Assembly (NCBI RefSeq): GCF_003751605.1
Contig: NZ_RJVJ01000001.1
Span: forward strand, 434,001 to 498,000
DNA length: 64,000 nt
Direction: 5' to 3'
From: Kitasatospora cineracea
GTDB taxonomy: Bacteria > Actinomycetota > Actinomycetes > Streptomycetales > Streptomycetaceae
A program made the translations under genes and the position numbers. The stretch's first letter is position 1. Every line of letters begins with the position of its first letter. Positions 1 to 8,138 of the stretch are shown here, one piece after another. Under the pieces are notes generated by a model. The model was not told the origin of the DNA, searched no databases, and saw only the letters and a list, made by a program, of their open reading frames with translations.

Positions 1-29
1 CGCCGGTCCGGCCCTAGGGAGCCCGCGCC

Positions 30-1145
30 ATGTCGATGATCAACAACCTGCGCGCCGCCGTCGTCCGTCCGGCCCGCCGCCGGGTCGGCGACGCGTTCGA
101 GTCGAAGCCCGGCGACACCCCGTCCGCCGTGGTGGACTGCGCCGTCTACCAGCAGGGCAAGCGCACGGGCGAGACGTGCAGCCCGCGCGAGGCGGCCCGG
201 CAGGTGAGGGCGGCGCACCAGACGGGGCCCGGCTCGTTCAGCTGGATCGGGCTGCACGAGCCCACCGAGGCCGAGTTCGAGGGCATCGCGCAGCGCTTCG
301 GCCTGCACCCGCTGGCCGTCGAGGACGCGGTGCACGCGCACCAGCGCCCGAAGGTCGAGCGGTACGACGGCATGCTGTTCGCGGTCTTCAAGACCGTCCG
401 CTACGTCGAGCACGAGCAGCTCACCCCGACCAGCGAGGTGGTCGAGACCGGCGAGCTGATGGTCTTCGCCGGCCAGGACTTCGTGATCACCGTCCGGCAC
501 GGCGCGCACTCCTCGCTGCGCGCCCTGCGGCACCGCCTGGAGGCCGACGCCGAGGGCACCGGCCTGCTCGCCAAGGGCCCGGCCGCCGTGCTGCACGCCA
601 TCGCCGACCACGTGGTGGACAACTACCTGCTGGTCGCCGAGCGGCTGCAGAACGACGTCGACGAGATCGAGTACGACGTGTTCGCCAACAAGGGCGGCCG
701 CGGCGCGGACGTCGGCCGGGTCTACCAACTCAAGCGCGAGGTGCTGGAGTTCAAGCGCGCCGTGACCCCGCTGCTGCGGCCGATGCAGCAGCTGTCCGAG
801 CCCACCGCGCGGCTGGTCGACCTCGACATGCAGAAGTACTTCCGGGACGTCGCCGACCACCTGGCCCGGGTCAGCGAGCAGGTGCACGGCTTCGACGAGC
901 TGCTCAACTCGCTGCTGCAGGCCAACCTGGCGCAGGTCTCGGTCGCCCAGAACGAGGACATGCGCAAGATCACCGCCTGGGCCGCGATCTTCGCCGTGCC
1001 GACCATGATCACCGGCGTGTACGGGATGAACTTCGACAACATGCCCGAGCTGAAGTGGACGTACGGCTACCCGAGCGTGCTCGGCGCGATCGCGCTGATC
1101 TGCGTCGGCATGTACCGGGGCTTCCGCCGCAACGGCTGGCTGTGA
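30..1145 (+). CDS. corA: CorA-family magnesium/cobalt transporter
   Basis: The 371-residue protein has the CorA plan: a long soluble N-terminal region followed by two C-terminal membrane segments. The signature Gly-Met-Asn lies in YGMNFDNMPE at about residue 330, at the end of the first membrane helix (AWAAIFAVPTMITG), and the last helix precedes a basic tail. CorA proteins form pentameric channels for Mg2+ and sometimes Co2+ or Ni2+ in the cytoplasmic membrane. The ATG at 30 follows GGGAG at a normal distance; an ATG two codons later is also possible. It converges on the DMT transporter gene. Two further genes at 2.9-4.8 kb also look connected to magnesium or membrane ion handling. Confidence 0.93.
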   Translation: MSMINNLRAAVVRPARRRVGDAFESKPGDTPSAVVDCAVYQQGKRTGETCSPREAARQVRAAHQTGPGSFSWIGLHEPTEAEFEGIAQRFGLHPLAVEDAVHAHQRPKVERYDGMLFAVFKTVRYVEHEQLTPTSEVVETGELMVFAGQDFVITVRHGAHSSLRALRHRLEADAEGTGLLAKGPAAVLHAIADHVVDNYLLVAERLQNDVDEIEYDVFANKGGRGADVGRVYQLKREVLEFKRAVTPLLRPMQQLSEPTARLVDLDMQKYFRDVADHLARVSEQVHGFDELLNSLLQANLAQVSVAQNEDMRKITAWAAIFAVPTMITGVYGMNFDNMPELKWTYGYPSVLGAIALICVGMYRGFRRNGWL

Positions 1146-1205
1146 CCGGCCCGGCGGGGAGCCCGGGCGGGCGGGGCGCGCGCCGGGCCCGGGGCGGGCG
1201 GGGCG

Positions 1206-2126
1206 TCAGCGGCGCTCCGCCCGGGCCACCAGCACCAGGCCCAGCAGGATCAGCCCCACCGCCGGGTAGGCCGCGGCCGGCGGCCACTGGCCCAGCCACA
1301 CCGCGGCGATCAGCGCCGCGCCCGGGGTCTCCAGCAGGATCGCCGTCGAGGTGATCGACGGGCCCAGGGTGCGCACCACCCGGTTGCTCAGCGAGTGCCC
1401 GAGCAGCTGCGCCGCCACCATCAGCAGGAAGATCTGCCACCACGCGCCCGCCGACCAGCCGCCCATCCGGACGCCGGTCAGCAGGCAGAGGGCCAGCAGC
1501 ACGAGGGCGCAGGTCGCGTAGCAGACCAGGGTGTACGCGGTGGTCGACACGGTGCGCCGCACCTCCGCGCCCAGCAGCATGTACCCGGCCGCCGCCGCGC
1601 CCGCCGCCAGCGCCAGGCCGTCGCCCAGCAGGGCCCGCGTCGAGACCGCCAGGTCGACGCCGGTCAGCACCAGCACACCCGCGAACGCCAGGCCCGTGCC
1701 CAGCCACACCAGCCGCGGCGCCCGCACCCCGAACAGCCGCATCAGCAGGATCGTCCACAGCGGGGTGGTGGTCACCAGCGCGGTCGCCGAGGCCACCGAG
1801 GTCATCCGCAGGCTGGGCATCCACAGCGCGAAGTGCAGCGCCAGCAGCACGCCCGCCGCCACCGCCAGCAGCAGCGCCCGCCGCGGGATGCCGCGCAGCT
1901 CGGCCCGGTGCCGCCACAGCGCGTACGGGCCGAGCACCGCCACCGACATGCCGTTGCGCCAGAACGCGATCGCCAGCGCGGGCGCGGCCGTCGCGCTGAT
2001 CAGCGGCGCGGACAGCGAGATGCCCGCGATCGACACCGCCAGCAGCAGCAGGTCGGTGCGCGGCAGGTGCCGTCGTTCCCCGAGCGCCGGGGGTGCGGCG
2101 GGGGCGGTGGTGCTGACGGCGGTCAC
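1206..2126 (-). CDS. EamA/DMT-family transporter
   Basis: This 306-residue, very hydrophobic protein has about ten predicted membrane helices in two similar halves, as in the drug/metabolite transporter (EamA) superfamily. The second half carries the typical helix rich in Gly and Pro near TSTAILLETPGAALIA. Members export small metabolites, amino acids or drugs; the substrate cannot be told here. The start is a GTG at 2126 with AAGGAG five bases upstream. It is divergent from the PPOX-like gene and convergent with corA. Confidence 0.85.
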   Translation of the reverse strand: MTAVSTTAPAAPPALGERRHLPRTDLLLLAVSIAGISLSAPLISATAAPALAIAFWRNGMSVAVLGPYALWRHRAELRGIPRRALLLAVAAGVLLALHFALWMPSLRMTSVASATALVTTTPLWTILLMRLFGVRAPRLVWLGTGLAFAGVLVLTGVDLAVSTRALLGDGLALAAGAAAAGYMLLGAEVRRTVSTTAYTLVCYATCALVLLALCLLTGVRMGGWSAGAWWQIFLLMVAAQLLGHSLSNRVVRTLGPSITSTAILLETPGAALIAAVWLGQWPPAAAYPAVGLILLGLVLVARAERR

Positions 2127-2245
2127 GGCGCTCCTTCGGGCAGTGGGGTGGACGGCCTATACGGTAAGGGCTGTCCGGCAGTTACGGCACTGTCGTCCGG
2201 GGGATGGGACCGGCCGCGGACACCCCAGGCCGTACGCTGTGCGGC

Positions 2246-2779
2246 ATGGAGCGTACGACGACCGCGAGCCCGACGGACTTCCTCGACCGGGCCCTGGTGG
2301 AGGAAGCCGCCAAGAAGTCCGGCCTGCTCTGGGTCCGGGCCGCCGGCCAGCCGCACGCCCGCCCGCTCTGGCACGCCTGGCACGACGGCGCGATCGTCGT
2401 GGTCGGCGACGGCTCCGAGCAGCCCCTGCACGGGCTCGCCGCCGGCTCCTCCGCCACGGTCACGCTGCGCAGCAAGGACAAGTGGGGCAGGCTGGCCGCC
2501 CTCACCGCCGCCGTCACCCGCCTCGAACCCGGCACCCCCGCCTGGGACGGCGCCGTCGAGGAGCTCAAGGGCAAGCGCCTCAACGCCCCCGACACCGACA
2601 CCATCGGCGAGCGCTGGGCCCGCGAGTGCCACGTCCTGCGCCTCACCCCCGCCGACGGCCCGCTCGCCCCGCTCCCCGACGACGCCCTCGCCGCCGCGCC
2701 CCTGCCCACCGCCGCGACCACCCGGCAGCCGGCCCCGGCGGGGCTGCCCAGGCTGCTCCTCAAGAAGCGCAAGCGCTGA
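2246..2779 (+). CDS. Pyridoxamine 5'-phosphate oxidase-fold (PPOX/F420-like) protein
   Basis: This 177-residue protein has the split-barrel layout of small flavin- or F420-binding PPOX-like proteins. A short N-terminal helix is followed by strands around LLWVRAAGQPHARPLWHAWHDG and VVVGDGSEQPLHGL, then a stretch with TVTLRSKDKWGR. Such proteins bind FMN, F420 or haem; the exact cofactor and substrate are not shown. The ATG at 2246 is preferred to an in-frame start 42 bases upstream because alignment with the fold begins shortly after it. The C-terminal tail, rich in Ala and Pro and ending KKRKR, looks like an unstructured extension. Confidence 0.75.
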   Translation: MERTTTASPTDFLDRALVEEAAKKSGLLWVRAAGQPHARPLWHAWHDGAIVVVGDGSEQPLHGLAAGSSATVTLRSKDKWGRLAALTAAVTRLEPGTPAWDGAVEELKGKRLNAPDTDTIGERWARECHVLRLTPADGPLAPLPDDALAAAPLPTAATTRQPAPAGLPRLLLKKRKR

Positions 2780-2916
2780 CGCCGACGCGGCGCCGGGGCG
2801 CCGTCCCGCGTCCCCCGCCCTGCGGCTTCGCGCCCACCTGCTCGTGCCGACGCGTCACCCTCCCCCGCTGCGGCTAGATTTGGGGGGTTGTGTCCGTTTC
2901 CCGGAGGGAGTCTCGT

Positions 2917-4203
2917 ATGGCGGGGCCTGGCGGGCGGGTCTTCATCTCCCACCTCTCCGGGGTCGCGGTGTTCGACCCGAACGGGGACCAGGTGGGCCGG
3001 GTCCGGGACGTCGTGGTCTCGCTGCGGCTGGGCGGGCGCCCGCCGCGGGTGCTCGGGCTGGTGGTGGAGGTGATCGGGCGGCGGCGGATCTTCCTGCCGA
3101 TGACCAGGGTGACCAGCCTGGAGTCCGGCCAGGTGCTGTCCACCGGGCTGCTGAACATGCGCCGGTTCGAACAGCGCCCGTCCGAGACGCTGGTGCTGGC
3201 CGAACTGCTGGACCGCACCGTGACCCGGACCAAGACCGCCGCCGAGGTGACCGTCCTGGACGTGGCGATGGTGCAGACCCGGCTGCGCGAGTGGGAGATC
3301 GACAAGGTGTTCGTGCAGGTCGGACGCCCGAGCCGGCTCCGGAAGGCGAAGGGCGAGCAACTGCTGCTCGACTGGTCGGCGGTGACCGGGTTCTCGCTGA
3401 CCGAGGAGGGCCAGGGCGCGGCCAACCTGCTGGCCACCTTCGAACAGCTCCGGCCGGCCGACCTGGCCAACGTCATGCACCACCTGTCGGCGAAGCGCCG
3501 GGCCGAGGTCGCCGCGGCCCTCGACGACGACCGGCTGGCCGACGTCCTGGAGGAGCTGCCGGAGGACGACCAGGTGGAGATCATCGGCAAGCTCCAGGAG
3601 GAACGCGCCGCCGACATCCTGGAGACCATGGACCCGGACGACGCCGCCGACCTGCTCTCCGAACTGCCGGAGGCCGACGCCGAACGCCTGCTGCGGCTGA
3701 TGGAACCGGCCGAGGCCGAGGAGATGCGCCGCCTGCTCTCCTACGAGGAGGACACCGCGGGCGGGCTGATGACCACCGAGCCGATCGTGCTGGAGCCGGA
3801 CGCCTCGGTCGCCGAGGCGCTGGCCCGGGTCCGGGTCGCCGACACCAAGCCGGCGCTGGCCGCCCAGGTGTACGTGTGCCGCCCGCCGAACGAGACCCCG
3901 ACCGGGACGTACCTGGGCACCGTGCACTTCCAGCGGCTGCTGCGCGAACCCCCGTACACCCTGGTCGGCTCGCTGGTCGACGACGACCTGGACCCGCTGC
4001 CGCCGAACACCCCGCTGCCGCTCATCACCTCCTACCTGGCCACGTACAACCTGGTGGCGGCGCCGGTGGTGGACGAGGACGACCACCTGCTGGGCGCCGT
4101 CACGGTGGACGACGTGCTGGACCACCTGCTGCCCGAGGACTGGCGCGAGGGCACCGCGCACGGCATCGGAACGGAGACGGACGAGGTGCACAGTGGACGG
4201 TGA
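2917..4203 (+). CDS. PRC-barrel / MgtE_N / CBS-domain protein without a membrane domain
   Basis: The 428-residue protein begins with a PRC-barrel-like segment (VAVFDPNGDQVGRVRDVVV). A superhelical MgtE N-terminal domain follows at about residues 170-280 (repeated LP/L-D-x-D-x-A-x-D/E patterns such as LEELPEDDQVEIIGKL), and then a CBS pair at about 285-410. In MgtE these cytosolic domains sense Mg2+ and gate the channel, but here no membrane helices follow, so the protein can only be a regulator or sensor. The ATG at 2917 is chosen over the GTG at 2890 because GGAGGGAG sits seven bases upstream. Its 3' end overlaps the DUF1003 gene by 11 bases, which suggests translational coupling and a shared function at the membrane. 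Confidence 0.85.
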   Translation: MAGPGGRVFISHLSGVAVFDPNGDQVGRVRDVVVSLRLGGRPPRVLGLVVEVIGRRRIFLPMTRVTSLESGQVLSTGLLNMRRFEQRPSETLVLAELLDRTVTRTKTAAEVTVLDVAMVQTRLREWEIDKVFVQVGRPSRLRKAKGEQLLLDWSAVTGFSLTEEGQGAANLLATFEQLRPADLANVMHHLSAKRRAEVAAALDDDRLADVLEELPEDDQVEIIGKLQEERAADILETMDPDDAADLLSELPEADAERLLRLMEPAEAEEMRRLLSYEEDTAGGLMTTEPIVLEPDASVAEALARVRVADTKPALAAQVYVCRPPNETPTGTYLGTVHFQRLLREPPYTLVGSLVDDDLDPLPPNTPLPLITSYLATYNLVAAPVVDEDDHLLGAVTVDDVLDHLLPEDWREGTAHGIGTETDEVHSGR

Positions 4204-4846
4204 CCGCAAGCGGCGCGACGAGAACGGCACCCCGGGCCAGCGGATCCAGGGCGAGCTGCGCGAACTGCGGCAGCTGCGCGAACTGCGGACCCGGGAGCAG
4301 CGCGGCCGCCGCGAGGAGCGGCCCGCGGCCGGCGGCCCGCGCTCCCGGCTGGACCAGCCGCGCACCGGCCGCCCCGGGCTGATCCGGCTGCCGGCCTGGG
4401 ACCCGGAGGCGTTCGGCAAACTCTCCGAGCGGATCGCGCGCTTCCTGGGCACCGGGCGGTTCATCGTCTGGATGACGGTGGTGATCATCGTCTGGGTGGT
4501 GTGGAACACCCTGCTGCCGACGGCCGTCCACTTCGACGGCTACCCGTTCATCTTCCTCACCCTGGTGCTCTCCCTGCAGGCCTCGTACGCGGCCCCGCTG
4601 ATCCTGCTCGCGCAGAACCGCCAGGACGACCGGGACCGGGTCAACATGGAGCAGGACCGGGCCCGCAGCGACCGCAACATCGCCGACACCGAGTACCTGA
4701 CCCGCGAGGTCGCGGCGCTGCGCCAGGGGCTCGGCGAGGTCGCCACCCGCGCCTTCATCAGCTCCGAACTGGGCGGCGTCCGCGCCGAACTGCAGGCCCT
4801 GCTCAAGGAACTGGACGACCGCCGGGAGTCCGCCGACACGTTGTGA
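4193..4846 (+). CDS. DUF1003 membrane protein
   Basis: The 217-residue product matches the DUF1003 family. A charged N-terminal region precedes two close membrane helices (FIVWMTVVIIVWVVWNTLLP and a segment around FIFLTLVLSLQASYAAPLILL). The family-typical soluble end follows, with NRQDDRDR and a coiled-coil tail (REVAALRQGLGEV...LQALLKELDDR). The GTG start at 4193 lies inside the end of the upstream CBS gene. The function of DUF1003 is not established; pairing with an MgtE_N/CBS protein is common in actinobacteria and suggests a membrane partner for that sensor. Confidence 0.88.
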   Translation: MDGDRKRRDENGTPGQRIQGELRELRQLRELRTREQRGRREERPAAGGPRSRLDQPRTGRPGLIRLPAWDPEAFGKLSERIARFLGTGRFIVWMTVVIIVWVVWNTLLPTAVHFDGYPFIFLTLVLSLQASYAAPLILLAQNRQDDRDRVNMEQDRARSDRNIADTEYLTREVAALRQGLGEVATRAFISSELGGVRAELQALLKELDDRRESADTL

Positions 4847-4902
4847 CCGGCGGCACGCCCGCAGCGAGTGGGACGCGAGGTGCCGCGCCGTACCATCAAC
4901 AC

Positions 4903-6063
4903 ATGGCCAACGAGACAGAGGTGGCGGCCGGGGTGACGGAGCAGTCCGTCCAGGAAGCCCTGGCGACCGTCCACGACCCGGAGATCAACCGTCCGATCAC
5001 CGAGATCGGCATGGTGAAATCCGTCGAGATCGGCGACGGCGGTGCGGTGAAGGTCGCGGTGTACCTCACCGTCTCCGGCTGTCCGATGCGCGAGACGATC
5101 ACCCAGCGGGTCACCGACGCGGTCTCCGCGGTGCCGGGGGTCTCCTCCGTCTCCGTCGAGCTCGACGTGATGAGCGAGGAGCAGCGCCGCGAGCTGTCGC
5201 AGCTGCTGCGCGGCGGCGCCCCCGAGCGGGAGATCCCGTTCGCCAAGCCCGGCACCCTGACCCGGGTGTACGCGGTGGCCTCCGGCAAGGGCGGCGTCGG
5301 CAAGTCCTCGGTGACGGTCAACCTGGCGGCGGCGCTGGCCGCGGACGGGCTGAAGGTCGCCGTGGTGGACGCCGACATCTACGGCCACAGCGTGCCCCGG
5401 ATGCTGGGCGTCGAGGGCCGGCCGACCCAGGTCCAGGACATGATCATGCCGCCGTCGGCGAACGGCGTGAAGGTCATCTCGATCGGCATGTTCACCCCGG
5501 GCAACGCCCCGGTGGTGTGGCGCGGCCCGATGCTGCACCGCGCCCTCCAGCAGTTCCTCGCCGACGTCTACTGGGGCGACCTCGACGTCCTCCTCCTCGA
5601 CCTGCCGCCCGGTACCGGCGACATCGCCATCTCGGTCGCGCAGCTCGTCCCGAACGCCGAGATCCTGATCGTCACCACCCCGCAGATGGCCGCCGCCGAG
5701 GTCGCCGAGCGGGCCGGCACCATCGCGCTGCAGACCCACCAGAAGATCGTCGGCGTCATCGAGAACATGTCGGGCATGCCCTGCCCGCACTGCGACGAGA
5801 TGATCGACGTGTTCGGCACCGGCGGCGGCCAGACCGTCGCCGACGCCCTCACCCGCAGCGTCGGCGCCACCGTCCCCGTCCTCGGCTCCATCCCGATCGA
5901 CGTCCGCCTCCGCGAGGGCGGCGACGACGGCCGCCCGGTCGTCCTCTCCAACCCCGAGTCCCCCGCCGGCGCCGCCCTGCGCACCATCGCCGGCAAGCTC
6001 TCCGGCCGCCAGCGCGGCCTCTCGGGCCTCTCGCTGGGCCTGACCCCGAAGAACAAGTTCTGA
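4903..6063 (+). CDS. mrp: Mrp/NBP35-family iron-sulfur cluster carrier ATPase
   Basis: The 386-residue protein has an N-terminal MIP18/DUF59 domain (VQEALATVHDPEINRPITEI with SGCPM near residue 60) and a deviant Walker A motif GKGGVGKSS near residue 128. A CPHC pair near residue 290 is the site that binds the bridging [4Fe-4S] cluster in ApbC/NBP35 proteins. It is expected to assemble or deliver Fe-S clusters in the cytoplasm. The ATG at 4903 is preferred over an open frame extending to 4501, because that extension overlaps DUF1003 and lacks homologous character. The last codons (KNKF, stop) form the left attachment site of the integrated element, so the reading frame is intact but its downstream DNA has been replaced. 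Confidence 0.93.
   Translation: MANETEVAAGVTEQSVQEALATVHDPEINRPITEIGMVKSVEIGDGGAVKVAVYLTVSGCPMRETITQRVTDAVSAVPGVSSVSVELDVMSEEQRRELSQLLRGGAPEREIPFAKPGTLTRVYAVASGKGGVGKSSVTVNLAAALAADGLKVAVVDADIYGHSVPRMLGVEGRPTQVQDMIMPPSANGVKVISIGMFTPGNAPVVWRGPMLHRALQQFLADVYWGDLDVLLLDLPPGTGDIAISVAQLVPNAEILIVTTPQMAAAEVAERAGTIALQTHQKIVGVIENMSGMPCPHCDEMIDVFGTGGGQTVADALTRSVGATVPVLGSIPIDVRLREGGDDGRPVVLSNPESPAGAALRTIAGKLSGRQRGLSGLSLGLTPKNKF
6051..6063 (+). other. Left attachment site (attL core) in the mrp 3' end
   Basis: The 13-base sequence GAACAAGTTCTGA is the last three sense codons of mrp plus its stop. The same 13 bases occur at 12653-12665, just outside the integrase gene. Eight further bases (GGCCTGAC) are also shared upstream of both copies, four bases closer at the right copy. 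The core holds a GAAC-AA-GTTC inverted repeat, as expected for a tyrosine-recombinase crossover site. Confidence 0.8.
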
Positions 6064-6171
6064 TCGTCCACCCTGCCGACCAGCGGCCGGAGACCCCTCC
6101 GGCTCGCTGACCAGCAGGAACGCCGTCACCAGTTGTCAATGTTGGTTGGCGCTGGTCGACCTCACACGGCC

Positions 6172-6208
6172 CAGAGGCGGCCCGGGAAGACTCCCCGGGC
6201 CGCCTCTG
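6172..6208. terminator. Hairpin terminator at the left end of the element
   Basis: Fifteen bases at 6172-6186 pair perfectly with 6194-6208 around a seven-base loop. It lies just after the stop of the 72-residue gene read leftwards and also downstream of mrp read rightwards. It probably ends both transcripts and insulates the element. Confidence 0.8.
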
Positions 6209-6214
6209 AACGCG

Positions 6215-6433
6215 TCACTTGTCGACGCCTGCCGCCACCGATCCAGCAGCCGCATCGACTTCCTCTGTGGCGGCGGTCGGGGCGCTGAGGCGCCGTATGC
6301 CCTTCAGCGCCTTCGCGAGCCGCTTTTTGTCTGCTCGAATCTCGTACTGGTCACCCGTGAGGCTGTCCACCAAGCGAGGGTCCGGCCGTGGCGCTCGCCG
6401 TACTGGTTGGCTTCGGCGTTTGAGTTGGCCCAT
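6215..6433 (-). CDS. Small basic protein of the integrated element, unknown function
   Basis: This 72-residue protein (MGQLKRRSQPVRRAPRPDPR...) is not recognised. It has an Arg/Pro-rich N-terminus, a central charged helix (YEIRADKKRLAKALKGIRRL) and an acidic/Ala tail. The ATG at 6433 is chosen because AGGAGG sits five bases upstream; a longer frame from 6466 lacks such a site. The gene starts inside the last 83 bases of the membrane-protein gene, so the two are likely co-translated and may act together. A strong terminator follows. Confidence 0.6.
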   Translation of the reverse strand: MGQLKRRSQPVRRAPRPDPRLVDSLTGDQYEIRADKKRLAKALKGIRRLSAPTAATEEVDAAAGSVAAGVDK

Positions 6434-7007
6434 GGTGTCCTCCTGACTTCTCCACGGTACCCGCAATCATTAGGGCAACCGCGACTCCAAGCACGACGAG
6501 CGCCGTCCTTAGCAACCTGCTCTTGCGCCGCAACCTCACCCGGTTGCCATCAAGCAGCATCGCCCTCGTGTCGAACGTAACGTCGCGAACCGTGTCTTCC
6601 TCATCGTTCGCGTAGTAGTCGCGAAGCGCTTCAGCATCGAGCGTCGCTGCAGCCGACATGAACAGCGAGGCGACGATGATAAGACCGCCAAAGGCACCCA
6701 CCCACTGCGCGGCTTGTTGAAGCCCGTTGGCATCGGACGTGTCCTTGACGACGCCCACGATGATCCCGACAAGGACGAGCAGGATGCCCGCCTTCGTGTC
6801 GGTCCCGTCCGCACGCTTCTCTTGGAGATCAATCTCCCTGTCAAGCTCTTCCCTGAAGAACTCTCGCGGCTGCCAGTCGTCTGATGGCCGACCTCGACGG
6901 CGGCCTAACCACGCGAGAGCGGTCACGGTCGTGATCCACGGGGCATACCGAAGAACTCGGCCAACTCCATGACGGGCCCGCCAAGCCTGATTCGGCGAGA
7001 TCCTCAT
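6351..7007 (-). CDS. Three-to-four-helix membrane protein with a DxKA motif, possible effector
   Basis: The 218-residue protein has a charged N-terminal region with the motif D70-T-K-A-G74 directly before the first clear helix (about 73-87). A second helix (about 102-122), a 40-residue soluble acidic/basic segment, a third helix (about 166-184) and a Pro/Thr/Ser-rich tail follow. A weaker hydrophobic stretch lies at about 22-34. A DxKA/S motif leading into a helix pair, with a later single helix, is the plan of PycTM/SLATT-like membrane effectors of nucleotide-signal defence systems; this is resemblance by eye, not a proven match. No nucleotide cyclase is seen nearby. The ATG at 7007 is used; a TTG three codons upstream is also open. 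It precedes and overlaps the 72-residue gene. Confidence 0.65.
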   Translation of the reverse strand: MRISPNQAWRARHGVGRVLRYAPWITTVTALAWLGRRRGRPSDDWQPREFFREELDREIDLQEKRADGTDTKAGILLVLVGIIVGVVKDTSDANGLQQAAQWVGAFGGLIIVASLFMSAAATLDAEALRDYYANDEEDTVRDVTFDTRAMLLDGNRVRLRRKSRLLRTALVVLGVAVALMIAGTVEKSGGHHGPTQTPKPTSTASATAGPSLGGQPHG

Positions 7008-7454
7008 GTGCTTCAAGCTAGGCCAGGATCGAAACTGCTGCTCGGCGGCAGTAGACGTCAGCGGGTGGTGGAGCGGTTTTGGCCGGTGTCCTGTCTGGTC
7101 TGGGTCCGAGCATGATCGGGGGGCCGTAAGCTGCTGCGACTCGGTCAGGGCTCTTTGGGCCTGACCGCAATTTGGCCGAGTGGCCCCCCGGTCTTGCTCG
7201 GTGCGGGTCCCGGTCCTGGCAGGTGGGTAAAACCGTGGAGCCGCCCGCCCCCAGCCCCGGCGGGGTTCTGGGCTCCGCCCTCCTCTGCCGTCCGTCCGCC
7301 GGCGCGGCCGGGGCGCCGCCGGAGCGGGGCGAAGACAGGAGCGTCGGCGAGCGGCCAGGGCCGCGCGCTGGCGCGCTGTGCGCGCCTTGATGAAGTAGCG
7401 AAACTCGTAACAGCTCCCCTACTGCACCCTCCTTGATCTCCTCCCGCCGTAGGG
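7008..7454. other. Intergenic stretch inside the element, no convincing gene
   Basis: About 450 bases lie between the 3' end of the HAD gene and the start of the membrane-protein gene, both on the minus strand. Open frames here have poor codon character and look random. A hairpin with 8-base arms (CGGTCAGG at 7142-7149 and CCTGACCG at 7160-7167) may end the GntR-HAD transcript. The region near 7017-7140 should contain the promoter of the membrane-protein gene. The GC-rich middle (about 7230-7400) differs from both flanks and may be the remnant of a lost gene. Confidence 0.5.
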
Positions 7455-8138
7455 CTACGGGCGCAAGGCTGATGCGATCTCGTCCATGCCGTCGACGATG
7501 CAGTCGGCACCCGCCTCCACGAAGGCTTGACGCTTGCGGGGCTTGTTCGCGTAGCCGACCACGATGGTCCCTGCCGCGTGGGCCGCCTGAATGTCGGTCA
7601 GGGAGTCGCCGATCATGGCGCACTCTGAGACTTGGAGCCCTAGAAGATCCGCAGCCTTGTGCAGGGAGAACGGCTCCGGCTTCATCAGGTCCGGCTGCCC
7701 GCTGGGTCGACCAACGATGTGGTCCACGTAGTGCCCGATGGCCTGGCGCTCCAAGAACGCGTGGACGCACTCCGCCGAGTTGTTGCTCACGACCGCCACT
7801 CGACGGCCGACGGCACGCGCCTCCCGAAGCGACTGGACTGCACCTGGCGTGGGGTCACCTGCCACAGCCACCGCGGCTACTTCGGCGGCCATGAGGGCGC
7901 GTTCAATCTCCGCACCGAGCTGCGGGCCAGCCTTGTAGGCCACGCTCATCACAACGAGTGGGTCGTCTGTCGCCTCAACATCGACTCTCGCCGAAGGTAG
8001 GCACGACGCGACCAACTCTTTGAGTTCGTGGGCAACTTGGGGCGCCGGCAGGCCAGCGAAGACGTCGCAGACGGGGCCATCGAAGTCAAAGAGCAGCCCC
8101 GGAAGGGCCATCGCTCGGGCCAGCTCGTTACTGGGCAT
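7455..8138 (-). CDS. HAD-superfamily hydrolase of the integrated element
   Basis: The 227-residue protein has the HAD phosphatase motifs in order: nucleophile motif I DFDGPV (Asp18 and Asp20), motif II around VVSNNS, motif III Lys in LMKPEPF, and motif IV MIGDSLTD. Length and spacing fit small phosphoglycolate-phosphatase-like or nucleotidase-like enzymes; the substrate is unknown. The ATG at 8138 overlaps the end of the GntR gene by 11 bases (a TTG at 8147 is the alternative), so the two are coupled. This pairing suggests that the hydrolase may act on the ligand or pathway sensed by the regulator. Confidence 0.82.
   Translation of the reverse strand: MPSNELARAMALPGLLFDFDGPVCDVFAGLPAPQVAHELKELVASCLPSARVDVEATDDPLVVMSVAYKAGPQLGAEIERALMAAEVAAVAVAGDPTPGAVQSLREARAVGRRVAVVSNNSAECVHAFLERQAIGHYVDHIVGRPSGQPDLMKPEPFSLHKAADLLGLQVSECAMIGDSLTDIQAAHAAGTIVVGYANKPRKRQAFVEAGADCIVDGMDEIASALRP

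Noticed and set aside
1395..4382. A 995-residue plus-strand open frame
   Set aside because: It spans several genes on both strands, is rich in Arg/Gln/Pro as expected for antisense or shifted reading, and has no motifs.
4501..4902. N-terminal extension of mrp by 134 residues
   Set aside because: It overlaps DUF1003 out of frame and has low-complexity Arg/Pro content; Mrp homology starts at the ATG at 4903.
7018..7770. 250-residue minus-strand frame in the element
   Set aside because: Overlaps the HAD gene out of frame, with Arg/Pro-rich content and no motif; treated as non-coding.
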